This document shows positions 61,631 to 64,000 of a stretch of 64,000 bases of DNA, piece after piece. Below the pieces are notes generated by a model that was not told the DNA's origin, ran no database searches, and saw nothing but the letters and a program-made list of their open reading frames with translations. A program made the position numbers and the translations under genes. Every line of letters begins with the position of its first letter. The first letter of the stretch is position 1. Source of the DNA: JBBQUN01 sp963698395 (GTDB taxonomy: Bacteria; Actinomycetota; Acidimicrobiia; Acidimicrobiales; SZUA-35); assembly GCA_963698395.1 (NCBI GenBank), contig CAVOQQ010000004.1, positions 372,001 through 436,000 of the forward strand, read 5' to 3'.

Positions 61631-64000
61631 CCCAGAAGGGACCGGATCTCGCCCACCACCATGTCGGTGACTGCCGGCGATGGCACTCGGCGAGACGCGT
61701 TGGCCGACGAGCTCGGGGTCGAAGGAACCGCCAGCCCGGATCGCTCGACGAGCGCTCGATAGTGCGCCTCGTCGAACTCCAGCATCGCCGGCGCCAGGTC
61801 GAACTCCTCGAGCGCCGCCACCGCGGCATTGGCCGCATCGGTCAGCCCGGCGGCATCGAGGATCAGCGCTGCCCGGTGGCCGGCCTCGACGATCATGCCG
61901 TCGATGCCCGAACTCCGCCACCGTTCGAGCAGCGGATCGAGCAGGCGGGCCGCCTCGCGATGGTTGCCGAGTGCGGCGTGTGCCCGGACGAGCCCGCTGG
62001 TGGCCATCGCTTCGACCCAGAGGTTGGCCACTCCTCGCGCCACCCGAGCGCTCTCGACGAACTCACGACGAGCCGCCTTGGGGTCGATGTCGAACTGGGC
62101 CACGCCGCGCCCGTAGCGAGCCCACGCGATCAGCGAGGCGTTCTGGGACTCGATGGCGATGGTCATGCACTGTTCCGCGACGTCGACGGCAGCATCGACC
62201 ATGCCGACCTTGACGAGCCCGAGCACGGCGCCAACGAGCAGGTCGGCCTCTCGGTTGGCTTCGCCCAGTTTCTTGGCCGATCGAAGCGCATCGAGAAGCG
62301 CCGTCTGCGCGGTGTCGTCGTCGGCCGCCATGCTCGCGATGTTCGCCCGCGCCTGGAAGGCACGAATCGGAGGAACCTCACCCGCCGCCACCGCGACCTG
62401 TTCGGCTCGGGCCGAAAGCGCCAGCCCCTCCTCGTTCATACCGAGGGCCCACGAGGCGACGGCCGCAGTGCCGAGCAGGGCCGCCGACGGCAGCCGATCG
62501 TTGTCTTCCATGGCGGCGACGGCAGTCGGTACCAGTGAAACCAGCCCGTAGTCGAGACGGAGGAAGGCGAACTCCCAGAGGTCGATCGCCAGCACCTCGG
62601 CCAGGTCGAGATCGTTCACGATGGCCCACTGGAACGCCGCTCGAATCTGCCCGATCGCCGAGCGAACGGTGGCCACGGCCATCTCCTCGTCGGCGCCTTG
62701 GAGATCGCTCGCTGCGCGGCGCATCACCGCGGCGAACACTCGGGCGTGCCGCTCGGCCGTGGCCGCGACCAACTGCTTCTCGATGAGTCGGCTTCGAGCG
62801 TGCACCGTGACGGTCTGGAGCGCCCGAAAGGCCATCCGATCGCCGACGGCCACGGTGTCGACGAGGGAGAAACCGGCCAGGGCCTGGAGCTGATCGGCGA
62901 CCACGTCGATCGGCAGGTCGAGCATCGCGGCCAGGTCACGAGCACGGAAGGCGCCGACCATGACCCCGAGCGCTTCGTAGACCGGAAGCGCCGCCTCGTC
63001 GAGCAAGGCGATCGACCAATCGAGCGCCTCGTTCAGCCCGACGTGGCGTCGGTCGCTGTGCCGGGCACCGCTGAGCGAATCGAGGCTGTCATCGAGTTCG
63101 TCGAGCACGGTGGCGATCGGTCGCGTTCGGAGCCGGCTCGCCACCAGTTCGAGCGCCAACGGGATGCGGTCGAGCGCGTCGACCAGGGCATTCAGTGCGT
63201 CGTCGGAGATGGCCAACCGGCCCTCGACCCCGGCAAGCCGGTCGAGCACCAGTCGTCGAGCGGCGTCTTGATCGAGCGGCGCAAGGTCGATGCTGATCTC
63301 CGACTCGCTGTCGAAGGCGATTCGGCTCGTTGCCACCACACGCAACGCCGGACAGTGGTGCACCATGGCTTCGGCAATGGGGGCGATGGTGTCGATCACG
63401 TGCTCACAGTTGTCGAACACGACCAGCGCCGGCGTGGTGGCCAGCGAGCGGAGCACGGCGTCGATCACCTCGCCACCGTGTCCGCCGACACCGAGCTGTG
63501 AGGCCAGTTCGGCGACGACGGAGTCGGGATCGCGCACGAGCAGATCGAGCCAGATGACCTGACCATGGGCGGTGTTCTGGGCGAGTTGAGTGGCGAGCCG
63601 GGTCTTGCCGACTCCGGCCGGACCGATGATCGTGACGAGCCGATGGCTCTCGAGCACTTCGGCGACGTTGTGCAAATCGTCGTCTCGACCGATGAGCGGC
63701 GACACGATCGCCGGCACCGTCGGCTTGCTCTTGATGGCACTGAGCACGTTGGTGAGGCTGAGTGGGGGCGCCGTCTCGACGGTCGGGCGTTGTGCGGGAT
63801 CAAACAGGAGCGATGCGTCCTGCTCGAGGATCCGCAGTTCGAGCTCGGCCAATTGCGGGCCCGGGACAAGGCCGTACTCCTCGGCCAACATCCGTTCGCC
63901 GCGTCGGTACGCCCGCAACGCTTCGGCTTGTCGACCGGCACGGTAGAGGGCCAGGACCAACAACTCCCAGCGTCGCTCCCGCAGCTCGAAATCGCGCATG
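61603..64000 (-). CDS. AfsR/SARP-type transcriptional regulator (BTAD, NB-ARC, TPR), N-terminus beyond window
   Basis: About 799 residues are inside the window; the DNA-binding winged helix lies to the right. The visible order is the end of the BTAD helices (ERRWELLVLALYRAGRQAEALRAYRRGERMLAEEYGLVPGPQLAELELRIL), then an ATPase with P-loop IIGPAGVGKTRLATQLAQ, Walker B ALVVFDNCEHVID, ATSRIAFD, the ARC helices IPLALELVASRLRTR, a winged helix (LNEALDWSIALLDEAALPVYEALGVMVGAF), and a TPR-like tail of about 350 residues. It is an ATP-driven switch controlling a nearby or secondary-metabolic gene set. Same layout as the pseudogene at 1433-3507. Confidence 0.85.
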   Translation of the reverse strand, partial: MRDFELRERRWELLVLALYRAGRQAEALRAYRRGERMLAEEYGLVPGPQLAELELRILEQDASLLFDPAQRPTVETAPPLSLTNVLSAIKSKPTVPAIVSPLIGRDDDLHNVAEVLESHRLVTIIGPAGVGKTRLATQLAQNTAHGQVIWLDLLVRDPDSVVAELASQLGVGGHGGEVIDAVLRSLATTPALVVFDNCEHVIDTIAPIAEAMVHHCPALRVVATSRIAFDSESEISIDLAPLDQDAARRLVLDRLAGVEGRLAISDDALNALVDALDRIPLALELVASRLRTRPIATVLDELDDSLDSLSGARHSDRRHVGLNEALDWSIALLDEAALPVYEALGVMVGAFRARDLAAMLDLPIDVVADQLQALAGFSLVDTVAVGDRMAFRALQTVTVHARSRLIEKQLVAATAERHARVFAAVMRRAASDLQGADEEMAVATVRSAIGQIRAAFQWAIVNDLDLAEVLAIDLWEFAFLRLDYGLVSLVPTAVAAMEDNDRLPSAALLGTAAVASWALGMNEEGLALSARAEQVAVAAGEVPPIRAFQARANIASMAADDDTAQTALLDALRSAKKLGEANREADLLVGAVLGLVKVGMVDAAVDVAEQCMTIAIESQNASLIAWARYGRGVAQFDIDPKAARREFVESARVARGVANLWVEAMATSGLVRAHAALGNHREAARLLDPLLERWRSSGIDGMIVEAGHRAALILDAAGLTDAANAAVAALEEFDLAPAMLEFDEAHYRALVERSGLAVPSTPSSSANASRRVPSPAVTDMVVGEIRSLLGQLLKPSGQ

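Noticed and set aside
60113..61921. 602-residue minus-strand frame
   Set aside because: Antisense of the MpaB-fusion gene; composition and lack of motifs mark it as a GC-rich shadow.

Overview
The window reads as chromosome from a high-GC actinobacterium, most likely of the class Acidimicrobiia (Ilumatobacter-like); no rRNA gene is present to settle this. The pointers are WS/DGAT acyltransferases, nickel superoxide dismutase with its maturation protease, an SCO6745-family protein, AfsR/SARP-type regulators, a PspC-type sensor system, many acyl-CoA enzymes, and many genes whose start codon lies only 6-8 bases after a TANNNT -10 box, as expected for leaderless mRNAs. I see no tRNA, rRNA, prophage, transposase or CRISPR array.

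Layout. 1-3507 is eroded: the 5' part of a DUF3068 gene, a remnant of a 13E12/DUF222 (HNH) protein, and a wrecked AfsR-like regulator. 3540-7220 holds a two-domain WS/DGAT gene (with one frameshift) convergent with sodX-sodN. 7313-12333 is a phenylacetate block: paaI, a MarR regulator, then paaK-paaA-paaD-paaB-paaC with four-base ATGA overlaps from paaA to paaC; paaE is not here. 12450-15005 is a PAS-GGDEF-EAL protein. 15104-22590 (minus) is one operon-like block joining a long-chain acyl-CoA ligase to a complete Liv-type ABC importer. 22782-28104 holds a 2-hydroxyacid dehydrogenase, an MMPL-type membrane protein, a DUF937 protein and a CopD-like protein. 28540-33787 holds a thiolase-like protein, a secreted propeller/FnIII protein and otsA. 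33798-40553 is a minus-strand run (dehydrogenase, aroA, coiled-coil anchor protein, VOC protein, UgpC/MsmK ATPase, NudC-like hydrolase) with a small zinc-ribbon gene antisense to the NudC tail. 40717-46648 holds a class V aminotransferase (one frameshift) and a PspC-kinase/LuxR pair divergent from a PspC membrane protein. 46759-49830 has two acyl-CoA-dehydrogenase-fold enzymes and a GNAT-like protein. 49915-55373 has a K+ channel, a PTH2 protein, a conserved nuclease-like protein with no normal start codon, an orphan PEP-utilising protein and an L,D-transpeptidase. 55606-64000 has an acyl-CoA ligase coupled to a CX5R phosphatase, an SCO6745 protein, an MpaB-type oxygenase fused to an unknown domain, and the 5'-truncated end of an apparently intact AfsR-like regulator.

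Together the genes suit an aerobic heterotroph that imports and CoA-activates carboxylic acids, degrades phenylacetate, makes neutral storage lipid and trehalose, and defends against superoxide. Three sequence-level themes run across the window: (1) a repeated leaderless-promoter layout that also fixes several start codons; (2) many short tandem repeats, whose unit is 15, 18 or 21 bp inside genes but 14, 16, 68 or 70 bp between genes; (3) REP-like hairpin repeats at three intergenic sites that share a related core.
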